This document shows positions 6,926 to 16,584 of a stretch of 64,000 nt of DNA, piece by piece (position 1 is the first letter of the stretch; the number at the start of each line of letters is the position of its first letter). Below the pieces are notes generated by a model that did not search any database, was not told the origin of the DNA, and saw only the letters and a program-made list of their open reading frames with translations. Source of the stretch: Bacteroidales bacterium (GTDB lineage: Bacteria > Bacteroidota > Bacteroidia > Bacteroidales > WCHB1-69); NCBI GenBank assembly GCA_023229985.1, contig JALNYF010000002.1, positions 1 through 64,000 on the forward strand, written 5' to 3'. The position numbers and the translations under genes are program-made.

Positions 6926-8605
6926 ATGAAAAGAATAGTTTTAACGATTGGTCTTCTTTTTTCATTATGGTTGGTGAGCGCGCAAGCACCGGCAAAATAT
7001 TGGGTACAGTTTAAAGATAAAGCTCATTCCACGTACTCTGTTGACCGCCCGTCGGAGTTCCTATCCGATCGTGCTATACAAAAAAGACAAAAATTCAATA
7101 TCTCTATCACAGAGCAAGATTTGCCTGTCAGTCAGCATTATATCAAGGAATTACTCTCCATTGATTCTACCATGGTGCTTTTTACGCAGTCGAAATGGTT
7201 GAATGGTGTGACAGTTTATTGTGTAACGGAAAACATAGCGGAAAAGATTAGTAGTTTGCCTTTTGTAGTTGCTTGTGAGCGGACCATTTCGATGAAAAAA
7301 GTGGAGAATTTTGATTATCCGTATTATGAGTATAAACAAGGAAAGTTAGCTAGCGAGCCCATTATTAAGGGTCACAATTTTGATTATGGCTATTCCGAAT
7401 TTCAGATGGCAGTTAATAATGCGCAGTGGTTGCACAGAATCGGTGCTTGTGGCGAGGGCATGTTGATGGTAGTGATGGATGCCGGTTTTTGCAATGTTCC
7501 TAAAATTGGACATTTTGATGCGCTTCGTCAGGAAGGACGGCTGTTGGGCGTTCGCAATTTTGTGCAACCCGGGCGTACTGTTTTTGGCTCCGAATCGCAT
7601 GGAACGAATGTATTGTCCTGCATTGCTTCCTATAAACCCGGCGAATTGATAGGAACGGCTCCGAAAGCATCGTTCTTTTTAGCTCAAACTGAAGACAGCC
7701 GTACCGAGAATTTAGTTGAAGAAGATAATTGGGTTGCTGGCGTTGAATGGGCAGACAGTTTGGGTTGCGATGTACTTAACTCTTCATTAGGGTACACGAA
7801 ATTTGATGATACCCTCGTAAAACGCAGTTTCGAGGATTTGAACGGAAAGGTAAGCCGCGCTTCGCAAGCCGCTACCATCGCCGCATCGAAAGGAATGATT
7901 ATCTGCAAAAGTGCCGGAAATGAAGGTAGCGGCGATTGGCATTATCTCGGTTTCCCGGCTGATGCTCAAGATGTTATTACTGTGGGAGCTGTCGATTACC
8001 AAGGACAACCGGCTTCTTTTTCATCGTTCGGCCCTACTGCCGACGGTCGCGTAAAGCCCGATGCAGCTGCTGTTGGACAAAATACCTTTGTTTGTAATAT
8101 CAACGGGTATACCGACAACGCAAGTGGAACGTCCTTCTCATCACCACTTTTATCGGGTATGGTTACCTGTCTCTGGCAATTATTCCCCGATAAATCCAAT
8201 TATGAAATTATGGAGGCCGTTCGTCTTAGTGGAGCGAATTATTTACATCCAACAGCCGAATTGGGCTACGGAATTACCAATTTCCTGGTGGCACATAACT
8301 ATCTAGCTCAATCCGCTTCCAAGGAGGATTTGGTGTTTCTTTTCGTCAATAGCGTAACCCGAAAATCTTCGGTGGGAGTATATTTGAAATCAAACAATAC
8401 GACCGATTTTACCGTTGATTTGTCTTTATTAGGTAGTGACAAAATTATTCATAAAGAATACACCATTAAACGCGGGCAAGAAAAGAGTCTAAAACTTAAA
8501 GTGCCTAAATTGCCCAAAGGTGAAAATAATGCTTTGGTTATAGTTAAAGTGAATGATTTGACTTGTCAAACTTCTTACGTGATGTATCTTGGTTTGGTTA
8601 AATAG
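6926..8605 (+). CDS. Secreted subtilisin-like (S8) serine protease
   Basis: A 559-residue exported peptidase. The start at 6926 is chosen because the promoter at 6899 excludes the earlier ATG and because MKRIVLTIGLLFSLWLVSAQ then forms a clean signal peptide. The S8 triad is visible: Asp in VVMDAGF (about 185), His in SHGTNV (about 225) and Ser in GTSFSSP (about 403), plus the oxyanion Asn in SAGNEG (about 332). The Asp motif is DAG rather than the usual DSG/DTG. A roughly 90-residue beta-rich region follows the catalytic domain. It does not clearly match a T9SS sorting tail, so the final location is uncertain. The GWxTD gene follows after 26 bp. Confidence 0.9.
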   Translation: MKRIVLTIGLLFSLWLVSAQAPAKYWVQFKDKAHSTYSVDRPSEFLSDRAIQKRQKFNISITEQDLPVSQHYIKELLSIDSTMVLFTQSKWLNGVTVYCVTENIAEKISSLPFVVACERTISMKKVENFDYPYYEYKQGKLASEPIIKGHNFDYGYSEFQMAVNNAQWLHRIGACGEGMLMVVMDAGFCNVPKIGHFDALRQEGRLLGVRNFVQPGRTVFGSESHGTNVLSCIASYKPGELIGTAPKASFFLAQTEDSRTENLVEEDNWVAGVEWADSLGCDVLNSSLGYTKFDDTLVKRSFEDLNGKVSRASQAATIAASKGMIICKSAGNEGSGDWHYLGFPADAQDVITVGAVDYQGQPASFSSFGPTADGRVKPDAAAVGQNTFVCNINGYTDNASGTSFSSPLLSGMVTCLWQLFPDKSNYEIMEAVRLSGANYLHPTAELGYGITNFLVAHNYLAQSASKEDLVFLFVNSVTRKSSVGVYLKSNNTTDFTVDLSLLGSDKIIHKEYTIKRGQEKSLKLKVPKLPKGENNALVIVKVNDLTCQTSYVMYLGLVK

Positions 8606-8631
8606 TATTAAGAAATTTTTAGATTGTATCA

Positions 8632-10116
8632 ATGAAAAAAATAGTAATTCTTCTCTTCGTATTTTTAGCTTCAATAGAGCTTAACGGACAATATTTGTTG
8701 GGTATCTTGAATTATAATGCTTTCTCTACGGCAAAGATGGAATCCTTCATCGAATTTCAATTTATGATTGATGGGAAAACAACCCGCTATGTTTTAAATG
8801 AAAATCATAAATATTTTTCGGAAGTCGAAATAATCGTGAATATCAATCAAAAAAAATCGGCGTTGCAGAAAGATTCTTTGATAGAAACCATTCATTATAT
8901 ATTGATGAGTGAAGAATTTGAAGATTCTATACAAAAAACCAAGCCCTATTTTATGGATATTCAAAATGTTAAAGTTCCGAACGGCGATTATGAGCTTAGC
9001 TTTTACATTAAAGATGTGCACGATACAACGAAAGTGATTAAATATATTGACTTTTTGCAGGTTCATTTTCCGAAGGACAAAATTGGTTTATCGGGTTTAT
9101 CCTTGTGGCAAACGTTTAATGCAACGGGCGAGGGCGGCATTTACGATAAATACGGCTATTCGGTAACGCCTTTGTTTAATAATTTCGCGCCCGAATCGGT
9201 GTATGCTTTACCGATAACGCTCGAAATTTATAATGCCCAAAAAATCTTTGGAGATGATGCCGATTTTCTGGTTAGAGCGTCAATTGTTCCTGCTGACTTG
9301 TTTATCCGCGGGGACAAGGAATATGTTGAATACCGCAAGATGAAGTCTAAAGAGGTGATAGTCTTTTTACATCAATTCAATATTTTTGGCTTATCATCGG
9401 GAAATTATAACGTGGTAGTGGAAATATTAGATATCGATTCCAATGTGATGGGAAAGGCAAGTGCCTTTTTGCAACGCAGTAATCCATCGGTGAAATTGGA
9501 TTTAAAGAATTATGATAACGTAATCATTGATAGTACTTTTGTGGAAAAAATTACCGATATGAAGGTGATGCAGGAGTATGTTGCTTCGTTATATCCGATT
9601 GGCACGGTTACAGAACAAGAGTTCTTTTATCAGCGCATGAAAAATGTTCCGATTGAACGATTGCAAAAATTCTTTTATTCTTTCTGGGCGAAACGCTCAC
9701 CCACCGACCCGCAAGGAGCGTGGGAGGCGTATCATAAAAAAGTGCAATATGTCCAAGCACATTATGGAAGTCCGGTTATACAAGGCTTTCGCACCGACCG
9801 CGGACGCGTTTACCTCAAATATGGCGAACCTACCAGCGTTACCGAAGTCCCCTTTGACCCACAGTCTTATCCTTATGAAATATGGCACTATTATGTGATT
9901 GGGGAACAAACCAACGTGAAATTTATCTTCTATAATCGCGACTTGATATCCAATAACTATGAATTGCTGCATTCCGATATGATTGGGGAAACTTATGACC
10001 CTGCTTGGCAAATGAGATTGGTTAAGCGCCTCGATCCTTCTGCGAATCCCGACGTTACTAAGCCGAATGATTATTGGGGAGGTGAGGCAGATGATCAATA
10101 TCGTTACAATAAATAG
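8632..10116 (+). CDS. GWxTD-domain exported protein
   Basis: A 494-residue protein with a signal peptide (MKKIVILLFVFLASIELNG, then Gln). The C-terminal part carries the hallmark of the GWxTD family: GFRTDRGRVYLKYGEP near 385-400, preceded by an FW..R.P motif near 345-355. Here the signature Trp is Phe (GFRTD). GWxTD proteins are conserved in Bacteroidetes and have no established biochemical role. It lies between the protease and a sugar-phosphate transferase in the same direction, so a surface function is plausible but unproven. Confidence 0.8.
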   Translation: MKKIVILLFVFLASIELNGQYLLGILNYNAFSTAKMESFIEFQFMIDGKTTRYVLNENHKYFSEVEIIVNINQKKSALQKDSLIETIHYILMSEEFEDSIQKTKPYFMDIQNVKVPNGDYELSFYIKDVHDTTKVIKYIDFLQVHFPKDKIGLSGLSLWQTFNATGEGGIYDKYGYSVTPLFNNFAPESVYALPITLEIYNAQKIFGDDADFLVRASIVPADLFIRGDKEYVEYRKMKSKEVIVFLHQFNIFGLSSGNYNVVVEILDIDSNVMGKASAFLQRSNPSVKLDLKNYDNVIIDSTFVEKITDMKVMQEYVASLYPIGTVTEQEFFYQRMKNVPIERLQKFFYSFWAKRSPTDPQGAWEAYHKKVQYVQAHYGSPVIQGFRTDRGRVYLKYGEPTSVTEVPFDPQSYPYEIWHYYVIGEQTNVKFIFYNRDLISNNYELLHSDMIGETYDPAWQMRLVKRLDPSANPDVTKPNDYWGGEADDQYRYNK

Positions 10117-10122
10117 TTCGCT

Positions 10123-10713
10123 ATGAAGCGCCTTTTCGATGTCTCTGCTTCGGTTTTCGCATGCCTGCTTCTTTTGCCTTTCTTTTTTGTGATTTCTTTG
10201 ATAATAATGCTGGAATCAAGAGGCGGTATTTATTATTCTCAACAAAGAGTAGGGAAGAATAATAAGGATTTTAAATTGCTGAAATTCAGAACTATGAGAG
10301 TTGGATCTGATCAACATGGTTTGCTGACCGTTGGCGATAAAGACGCACGTATTACCCGTTTTGGCTATTTCCTCCGAAAATTCAAATTGGACGAATTGCC
10401 GCAACTCTTCAATATTCTCAAGGGTGACATGAGTATTGTCGGACCAAGACCGGAAGTGAGAAAGTATGTGGATTTATACGATGTTCGGCAGCGTCAGGTT
10501 CTCTCTGTTCTGCCGGGGTTGACCGATTATGCCTCTTTGGCTTATATTTCTGAAAGTGAAATCTTGTCCGCCAGCGATGATCCCGAACAAACCTATATTG
10601 ATGAAATTATGCCGCGCAAAATTGAACTTAACTTGAAATATATTCAAAATCAAGGAATGATCGAAGATTTGAAAATTATTTTTAAAACGCTGTTCTCAAT
10701 TTTGAAAAAATAG
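10123..10713 (+). CDS. Undecaprenyl-phosphate sugar phosphotransferase (WcaJ/PglC type)
   Basis: A 196-residue monotopic phosphoglycosyl transferase, short PglC-like form. An N-terminal membrane helix (about 5-30) is followed by the family motifs: KFRTM near 53-57, LRKFKLDELPQL near 85-96 (catalytic Asp-Glu pair) and DMSIVGPRPE near 102-111. It would load a sugar-1-phosphate onto the lipid carrier to start glycan assembly. No glycosyltransferases are adjacent, so the glycan is unknown. It starts 6 bp after the GWxTD gene and converges on tatD without a terminator. Confidence 0.88.
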   Translation: MKRLFDVSASVFACLLLLPFFFVISLIIMLESRGGIYYSQQRVGKNNKDFKLLKFRTMRVGSDQHGLLTVGDKDARITRFGYFLRKFKLDELPQLFNILKGDMSIVGPRPEVRKYVDLYDVRQRQVLSVLPGLTDYASLAYISESEILSASDDPEQTYIDEIMPRKIELNLKYIQNQGMIEDLKIIFKTLFSILKK

Positions 10714-10729
10714 ACTTATCAATATTTGT

Positions 10730-11500
10730 TTAGATTTTTGTAAAAATCCGCTCAACATTCAGTGTGGTGATTTCAGCCACTTTTTCAACGGAAGTTTCAA
10801 AGATGTCAGCAATTTTATTGGCAATGAGGGGAATTTTATCACTTTCGTTTCGCTGTCCGCGATAAGGGGTAGGGGATAAAAACGGGGCGTCGGTTTCCAA
10901 TGCAATATTCTCTAAACCAACATGTTTAACAATATCTTGTAGTTTGTTGTTCTTGAATGTAACCACTCCGCCTATCCCTAAAATAAACCCGAATTTAATT
11001 GCCCACTCTGCTTCTTGAATGCCGCCTGAAAAACAGTGCAGAATACCTTTCAGTCCGCAATGTTCAAATTGTTTAAGAATCTCCAAAGATTCGTTATAGG
11101 CGTCGCGAATGTGAATGGAAAGAGGAAGTCCCGTCTCTTTTGCCCACTGTAGTTGGGTATAAAAGCACTCTTTTTGTGCGTCTAAAAAGTCGCTGTCGTG
11201 AAATAAATCAATTCCGATTTCGCCAATTCCAACCACGCGCGAATCGTTCAGATAAGTATGCAGAATTGCCAATTCTTCTCGATAGTTTTCGGCGACATCG
11301 GTTGGATGCAACCCAATGAGCGGGAACAAGTGCGTGGGATATGCATCTGTCGCTTCAAATATGTCGTTGAGCGTGGGTGTGGAAACGGAAGGTAAAATGA
11401 CTTTAGTTACATTCGCATCAATGGCGCGCTGAATCACTTCCGCTAAATCGTCAGGATAATATTCTTTGTAAAGATGTGCGTGAGAATCAATAAAATACAT
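10730..11500 (-). CDS. TatD-family metal-dependent hydrolase/DNase
   Basis: A 256-residue TIM-barrel hydrolase. Metal ligands of the TatD family are visible: DSHAHLY at the N-terminus, GEIGIDLFHD near 93-102, LSIHIRDA near 126-133, HCFSGG near 154-159 and the C-terminal ETDAPFLSPTPYRG near 204-217. TatD proteins are 3'-5' DNases or deoxyribonuclease-like enzymes. It lies 3 bp after the third ompH gene and is probably the last gene of the bamA operon. Confidence 0.9.
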   Translation of the reverse strand: MYFIDSHAHLYKEYYPDDLAEVIQRAIDANVTKVILPSVSTPTLNDIFEATDAYPTHLFPLIGLHPTDVAENYREELAILHTYLNDSRVVGIGEIGIDLFHDSDFLDAQKECFYTQLQWAKETGLPLSIHIRDAYNESLEILKQFEHCGLKGILHCFSGGIQEAEWAIKFGFILGIGGVVTFKNNKLQDIVKHVGLENIALETDAPFLSPTPYRGQRNESDKIPLIANKIADIFETSVEKVAEITTLNVERIFTKI

Positions 11501-11503
11501 GAA

Positions 11504-12022
11504 CTATTGAATACCTAATTTGAGTTTTACTTGAGCAGTAATGTCTTCACTATCTGCATAGAATGAGAGAGAAGCGGTATCAAAAATGTAGGTATAATGA
11601 TTCTCTTTGCCGATTTCGGTGATGGCATCTTTCAATCTTTTTTGAATGGGTGCCAATAGTTCGCTTTGTTTAGTCAGAAGAGTATTTTGTGCTGTCTCTG
11701 AGAAGGTTTGTATGCGGGTGTACATTGTTTCCAATTCTTGTTGCTTGACTTGTGCAACAGCTTGAGAATAAGTGGCTTGTTTACGATTAAAATCTTCGTA
11801 TTTCGTTTGAAATTCGTTTTGCATTTGAGTTGCTTCAGCTTCTAATTCAGCTCTTAGTTGATTAATTTGGTTTTGAGCCGTATCAACTCCCGGCATGGAT
11901 AAAAGCATGGCTTCGTAGTCTAAATGTCCAAATTTAACTTTCCCCTGTGCTGATAAATTTACGGCAGACGAGCTAAGAATGAGAACCGCGATGAAGCAAA
12001 TATATTGAATGTTTTTTTTCAT
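11504..12022 (-). CDS. OmpH/Skp-family periplasmic chaperone, copy 3
   Basis: 172 residues: signal peptide, then a long helical, Gln- and Glu-rich segment (about 40-125) expected to form the coiled-coil arms of Skp, then a short C-terminal beta region ending in TAQVKLKLGI. Skp holds unfolded outer-membrane proteins on the way to BamA. It follows a second copy after 15 bp. Its C-terminal motif YTYIFDTASLS is shared with the other two copies. Confidence 0.88.
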   Translation of the reverse strand: MKKNIQYICFIAVLILSSSAVNLSAQGKVKFGHLDYEAMLLSMPGVDTAQNQINQLRAELEAEATQMQNEFQTKYEDFNRKQATYSQAVAQVKQQELETMYTRIQTFSETAQNTLLTKQSELLAPIQKRLKDAITEIGKENHYTYIFDTASLSFYADSEDITAQVKLKLGIQ

Positions 12023-12037
12023 ATCCGATGAGGTAAA

Positions 12038-12538
12038 TTATTTTAAGATTCCGAGTTTCTTTTTCACTAAGGGAGTAATATCCTCACCGCCGTCAGCATA
12101 TAACAAGGTGGCTTGTTCAAAAACGTAAGTAAAACCGTTTTCTTTGGAAACTGCTGTGATTGCCTCTTTAATTTTATCTTCAAAAGGTTGCATCAGTTCA
12201 ATTTGTTTGGCTTGTAAATCGTTTTGGGCGTTATTTTGAAACTCTTGAATTCTATTTTGGAGGTCAATTAATTCTTGTTCGCGAAGTTTGCGCACGGCTT
12301 GAGACATTGTGCCGGCTTCTTGGTCGAATTTTGCGGTTTTAGCTTGAAGGTCAGCCACCATAGTGTTTCCATATTCTCTTAATTCATTTTGAAAGGCTTC
12401 AAATTTGATTTTAATAGAGTCAGTCCCGGGCATAACATCAAAAACAGCTTGGGAATTGATATGACCGTACTTTTGAGCTTGAACAGTAAAAGTACCCAAC
12501 AAAAGGGCGGCGAACAGTAATAATAATGATTTTTTCAT
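12038..12538 (-). CDS. OmpH/Skp-family periplasmic chaperone, copy 2
   Basis: 166 residues with a signal peptide cut near VQAQ, the GHINSQAVFDVMPGTD segment typical of OmpH proteins, a central coiled coil (about 45-115) and the C-terminal FTYVFEQATLLY / DITPLVKKKLGI motifs. It is clearly a paralogue of the genes on both sides. It should act as a periplasmic holdase for outer-membrane proteins. Confidence 0.88.
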   Translation of the reverse strand: MKKSLLLLFAALLLGTFTVQAQKYGHINSQAVFDVMPGTDSIKIKFEAFQNELREYGNTMVADLQAKTAKFDQEAGTMSQAVRKLREQELIDLQNRIQEFQNNAQNDLQAKQIELMQPFEDKIKEAITAVSKENGFTYVFEQATLLYADGGEDITPLVKKKLGILK

Positions 12539-12566
12539 AATTGATTATAAATGATTGAGTTATAAA

Positions 12567-13103
12567 TTATTCTTCACTTTCTTCCTTTTCGGCGGAGATT
12601 CCTAATTTTTGCATGATTTGCTCATTGATGTCCCACTTGGGGTCGGCATAGATGATGGTCATGGAACCGGCAACATCAAAGACAAAAGCATAACCTTTTT
12701 CTTTGGCATATTCATCGATGGCAGTAAAGACGCGGTCTTGGATAGGCTTAACCAATTCTTCTCTTTTTTTGAAGAGGTCACCGTCTTTTCCAAATCTTTT
12801 CTTTTGCATGTTTTTGGCATCTTGTTCGGCGGCAATGATCGCTTCTTCGCGTTTTTTCTTCATTCCGTCAGGAAGGGTAATTTGCTCAACTTGGTATTTC
12901 TTATACATTGAATCAATGGATTTGAATTGAGCTTCAATTTCTTTTTGCCACTGGGCGGCAATTCTGTCTAATTCTGCTTGGGCTTCAACATAGTCTGGCA
13001 TATTGCCCAAGATGTATTCGGAATCAATATAGGCATACTTTTGTCCAAAAACGGGCAAAAGCATTAAGCTAATGATAATGGTTATAAAAATGTTTTTTTT
13101 CAT
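12567..13103 (-). CDS. OmpH/Skp-family periplasmic chaperone, copy 1
   Basis: 178 residues, directly after bamA. Signal peptide ending near VFGQ, then YAYIDSEYILGNMPDY, a highly charged helical middle (about 40-125) and YAFVFDVAGSMTIIYA near the C-terminus. It ends in an acidic tail (EKEESEE) missing from the other two copies. The bamA-skp order matches the conserved envelope-biogenesis cluster of many Gram-negatives. Confidence 0.88.
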   Translation of the reverse strand: MKKNIFITIIISLMLLPVFGQKYAYIDSEYILGNMPDYVEAQAELDRIAAQWQKEIEAQFKSIDSMYKKYQVEQITLPDGMKKKREEAIIAAEQDAKNMQKKRFGKDGDLFKKREELVKPIQDRVFTAIDEYAKEKGYAFVFDVAGSMTIIYADPKWDINEQIMQKLGISAEKEESEE

Positions 13104-13164
13104 AATTATTGTGTGTTTTGTTTATAACGTTGAATCGTTGTTTATATTTTAATTGTATAAAAAA

Positions 13165-15783
13165 TTAGTCAATAGATTGATTGATAGATATATGGAATCT
13201 GCTTCCTGCGGCATCGGAGCGACCCGGGACGTTATCAAATCCGTAGCCCCAGTCAAATCCGAGTAATCCGAACATGGGGAGGTATATTCTTACCCCTAAG
13301 CCGGCAGATTTGTAAAGGTTAAAGGGTGAATAGTCGCGTTTGTTGTTCCAAGCTTTACCGGCTTCCACAAATCCTAATACATAAATGGTGGCACTAGGAT
13401 TTAAGGTGATGGGGTAACGCAATTCAGCAGTAAATTTATTAAAGATGGTGCCGCCCACTTCGTCTCCATTTTCCAACGGCGTTAGGGCGCTATCGTCGTA
13501 GCCGCGCATACCGATAATTTCACGTCCATCCAATGCCCAACTTGACAATCCGTCTCCGCCCAAATAGAATCTTTCAAACGGCGGTGCGCCAACGTTCTTG
13601 TTGTACCAGCCGATAAATCCGGTTTTTATTCTTACGTTGAGAACTAAGTTATCCACAAGTTTGGTAAACCATGACAGGTTGAATTTCCATTTATGAAATT
13701 CAAGAAATTTGTATTTTTCTTGGTCGGTTGCAGTGGCATAATCCTTATTGGTAAAAAGAGAGTAGGGGGGAGTAGCTTGCACGGAGAACATAATTTCGGA
13801 ACCTTCGCGCGGGTATATCGGTGCACTTACCGAGTTACGCATCAGGGTAAATTTGTAACTGATATTGTTGGCGTATCCGTTGCTGAAAATAAAAACGCTC
13901 CCGTAATTATTAACTTTGTAATATTGGTAGATAAGGCCGTGAGAAAGTTGGAAATAGTCATCGGGCCATTTCAGTTTTTTTGCAAAAGTAACGTTGGCAC
14001 CCAGAATATTGATCGACGCAAAACTGGCATCTTTGCGTGAATAGCCGTTGGTTTGTACTTGGTAATAGACGGAAGCGGAGAGCGTATTCGGTTTTTTGCC
14101 GCCCAGCCAAGGTTCTACAAACGAAAAGCTGTAAGATTGATACCAAATCGCGTTGGTGGAGACCTTTAGAGAAATTTTTTGTCCGTCTCCCGATGGAACC
14201 GGTGTCCAAGCATTTTTGTCAAAAAGTTTTCGGAATGAAAAATTATTGAATGAAATGCCCGCACTTAATACCAATCCGGTGGCACCGTAGCCTGCCGACA
14301 GTTCCAATTGGTCGGAAGAAGTCTCTTCTACCACGTATTCGATATCAACGGTTCCATCTGCTTCATTAGGCGTAGGAATGACATCCATTTTTTCCTGATT
14401 AAAGTATCCTAATGAGAGTAGAACTTGCTGCGAGCGAATGATATCGGCGCGGTTGAATAGTTGCCCGGGGAGCGTAGTCACTTCGCGTAAAATTACGTTA
14501 TCGTTGGTTTTGGTATTTCCGCTCACCGTTATATTATTGTAGGTGGCTTGTTGCCCTTCTCTAATACGTATTTCAATGTCGATGGAATCGTTTTCAATGA
14601 GCACTTCCGTTGGATTGGCGTAGAAAAACAGATAACCATCATTCATATAGAGCGAACTGATGTCGTTACCGTCGGGGTTCATACTGATATTTTCGGTTAA
14701 ACGTTTTTGATTATAAACGTCCCCTTTTTCGATATTGAGTAATTGGTGTAATAAATCGCTTGAGAATTTGGTATTTCCTACGAATTTAATATTTCTAAAA
14801 TAGTATTTATTTCCCTCATTTACACTAATATCCACGTATGCGAAGTTGTTTTTTATATAAAAACTGTCTTTAACGATGTAAGCATCTCTGAAACCTAATT
14901 CGTTGTATTTCTCTATAAGTTTGATTTTATCGTCTTCAAATTGGGTTTTGATAAATTTGGAACCTTTAAAACGGAGACTGACACGTCCGGCAAAATAGTC
15001 GCCCAAGTGTTCCAAAATGTCTTTTGACTTGTAATAATCGGGGTGTTTAAACATGTAGGCAATCACGGTATCGGCTTTGTAGAACGGTGCAAAATGGAAA
15101 CGTTCTTTGGTCTCTTTCATTGATTTCAGCAACTTCGCTGCTGAAACTTGATTGTTGCCGATAAAGGTAATGCGGTCTATTTTGACTTTTTTTCCTTTTT
15201 TGATATTGAAGAAAAGATTAACGGCTTTAGAGATCTTTTCGTCCTGTTTTTCTTCGACCGAAATTTCGCAGTTATAAAATCCTTTTTCGATGTAGTAATC
15301 TTTGATAATGTTGATGCAAGTTTTTTTGAGGTTATCATTGACGATGTTTCCCTGTGAAATCTTTATTTTTTCTCTAATTTCTGTTTCTTCGCTTTTTTTT
15401 GCACCGTTGAAAGCGAAGGCAGCCAAGCGGGAGCGGTCTTCCAAATAAATATCGAGGAAAGCGGTCTTGCCCATTGTTTTGGTAACGGATATTTTAATAT
15501 CTTCGTATAGTCCGGTACTCCAGAGCTTTTTAATGGTTTTCGAGATTTTGTCTCCCGGGATGTCAATGGTTTCTCCGACGTGGAAAAGTAAGAATCTTTG
15601 GTCTAATGCGCCACTGCCGGAAATGGTAATTCCTCCGATTTCATAAGGTTTGGGTGCCGAATAATCAAAAGACACAGATGGGGTAGTATCTTGAGAAGTC
15701 ACTACAACTTGTGCGTAAGATGCTAATTGGCAGAACAATAAGACGAAAAGAACCCCGAAATAGTGTAATGATTTTATCAACAT
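13165..15783 (-). CDS. bamA: Outer-membrane protein assembly factor BamA
   Basis: 872 residues: signal peptide, a periplasmic part with repeated POTRA domains (about 50-440) and a C-terminal 16-stranded barrel. The barrel shows the conserved RGYDDS-like loop near 765 and ends with an aromatic-rich strand. BamA is the core of the machine that inserts beta-barrel proteins. At 872 residues it is longer than the roughly 810-residue E. coli protein, as in other Bacteroidetes. It lies between uppS and the three skp genes and has its own promoter overlapping the end of uppS. Confidence 0.95.
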   Translation of the reverse strand: MLIKSLHYFGVLFVLLFCQLASYAQVVVTSQDTTPSVSFDYSAPKPYEIGGITISGSGALDQRFLLFHVGETIDIPGDKISKTIKKLWSTGLYEDIKISVTKTMGKTAFLDIYLEDRSRLAAFAFNGAKKSEETEIREKIKISQGNIVNDNLKKTCINIIKDYYIEKGFYNCEISVEEKQDEKISKAVNLFFNIKKGKKVKIDRITFIGNNQVSAAKLLKSMKETKERFHFAPFYKADTVIAYMFKHPDYYKSKDILEHLGDYFAGRVSLRFKGSKFIKTQFEDDKIKLIEKYNELGFRDAYIVKDSFYIKNNFAYVDISVNEGNKYYFRNIKFVGNTKFSSDLLHQLLNIEKGDVYNQKRLTENISMNPDGNDISSLYMNDGYLFFYANPTEVLIENDSIDIEIRIREGQQATYNNITVSGNTKTNDNVILREVTTLPGQLFNRADIIRSQQVLLSLGYFNQEKMDVIPTPNEADGTVDIEYVVEETSSDQLELSAGYGATGLVLSAGISFNNFSFRKLFDKNAWTPVPSGDGQKISLKVSTNAIWYQSYSFSFVEPWLGGKKPNTLSASVYYQVQTNGYSRKDASFASINILGANVTFAKKLKWPDDYFQLSHGLIYQYYKVNNYGSVFIFSNGYANNISYKFTLMRNSVSAPIYPREGSEIMFSVQATPPYSLFTNKDYATATDQEKYKFLEFHKWKFNLSWFTKLVDNLVLNVRIKTGFIGWYNKNVGAPPFERFYLGGDGLSSWALDGREIIGMRGYDDSALTPLENGDEVGGTIFNKFTAELRYPITLNPSATIYVLGFVEAGKAWNNKRDYSPFNLYKSAGLGVRIYLPMFGLLGFDWGYGFDNVPGRSDAAGSRFHISINQSID

Positions 15784-15805
15784 TCTATATTTTAAAATTA
15801 GCGTG

Positions 15806-15813
15806 CAAATTTA
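15806..15813 (-). promoter_or_regulatory. -7 element TAAATTTG for bamA
   Basis: Minus-strand TAAATTTG followed by CACGCTAATTTT, starting a short (about 15-20 nt) leader before bamA. It sits in the 39-bp gap between uppS and bamA, so bamA can be transcribed independently of the upstream genes. Confidence 0.6.
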
Positions 15814-15822
15814 AAAAAAAAA

Positions 15823-16575
15823 TCAACATGGTTGTACTTGCTCACTAGTTTTGCCAAATCTTCTTTCTCGGGCTTGAAATTGACAGATAATTTCATGCAA
15901 GTGTTGTCCATCAAATTCGGGCCACATGATGGGTAAAAAAAACATTTCGGTATAAGCCATTTGCCAAAGCAGGAAGTTGCTGATTCTGTATTCCCCGCCG
16001 GTTCTTATGAGAATATCGGGGTCGGGAATAGGGAAAGTGTTGAGTGCTTTCATGAAAGTTTCTTCGTTGATCTCCTGTTCGCTAATTTGCTTCGATTGTA
16101 TTTGACGGACAAGTTGCTTTGCCGCTTGCACAATTTCCCATCTTCCACTATAACTAATTGCCAATGTTAGTGTTATGCCCGTGTTCGCTGCCGTTGCCTG
16201 AATGGCTTCCTGTAATCCTTTTTGACAATCATCGGGCAGGTCAGCGATGTTGCCGATGATATTTAATCTTACGCGTTTTTCCATAAGATTGTCTAATTCA
16301 TTGCGAAGCGAGCTGACTAACAATGACATAAGAGCATTTACTTCTTGTTGGGGGCGATTCCAATTTTCAGTAGAAAAAGTGTAGAGTGTCAGGTACGAAA
16401 TTCCCATTTTAGCGGCAGCTGTTAGTGCCCTTCTTACTGCTTCGGTGCCGGCTTGATGTCCATAAATCCGCTCTAATCCTTTCTCTTTTGCCCATCTTCC
16501 ATTTCCGTCAAGGATAATGGCAACGTGTTGCGGAATATTGTTTTTATCTATTTGATTAGTAATATTTTTCGGCAT
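15823..16575 (-). CDS. uppS: Isoprenyl (undecaprenyl diphosphate) synthase
   Basis: 250 residues, the usual size. Cis-prenyltransferase motifs are present: ILDGNGRWAKEKG near 21-33 (catalytic Asp), TLYTFSTENWNRP near 66-78, and the C-terminal DILIRTGGEYRISNFLLWQ. It makes the C55 lipid carrier for peptidoglycan and surface glycans. It starts 9 bp after the PorG-like gene; the uppS-bamA neighbourhood is conserved in Bacteroidetes. Confidence 0.95.
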   Translation of the reverse strand: MPKNITNQIDKNNIPQHVAIILDGNGRWAKEKGLERIYGHQAGTEAVRRALTAAAKMGISYLTLYTFSTENWNRPQQEVNALMSLLVSSLRNELDNLMEKRVRLNIIGNIADLPDDCQKGLQEAIQATAANTGITLTLAISYSGRWEIVQAAKQLVRQIQSKQISEQEINEETFMKALNTFPIPDPDILIRTGGEYRISNFLLWQMAYTEMFFLPIMWPEFDGQHLHEIICQFQARERRFGKTSEQVQPC

Positions 16576-16584
16576 AATGATAGA

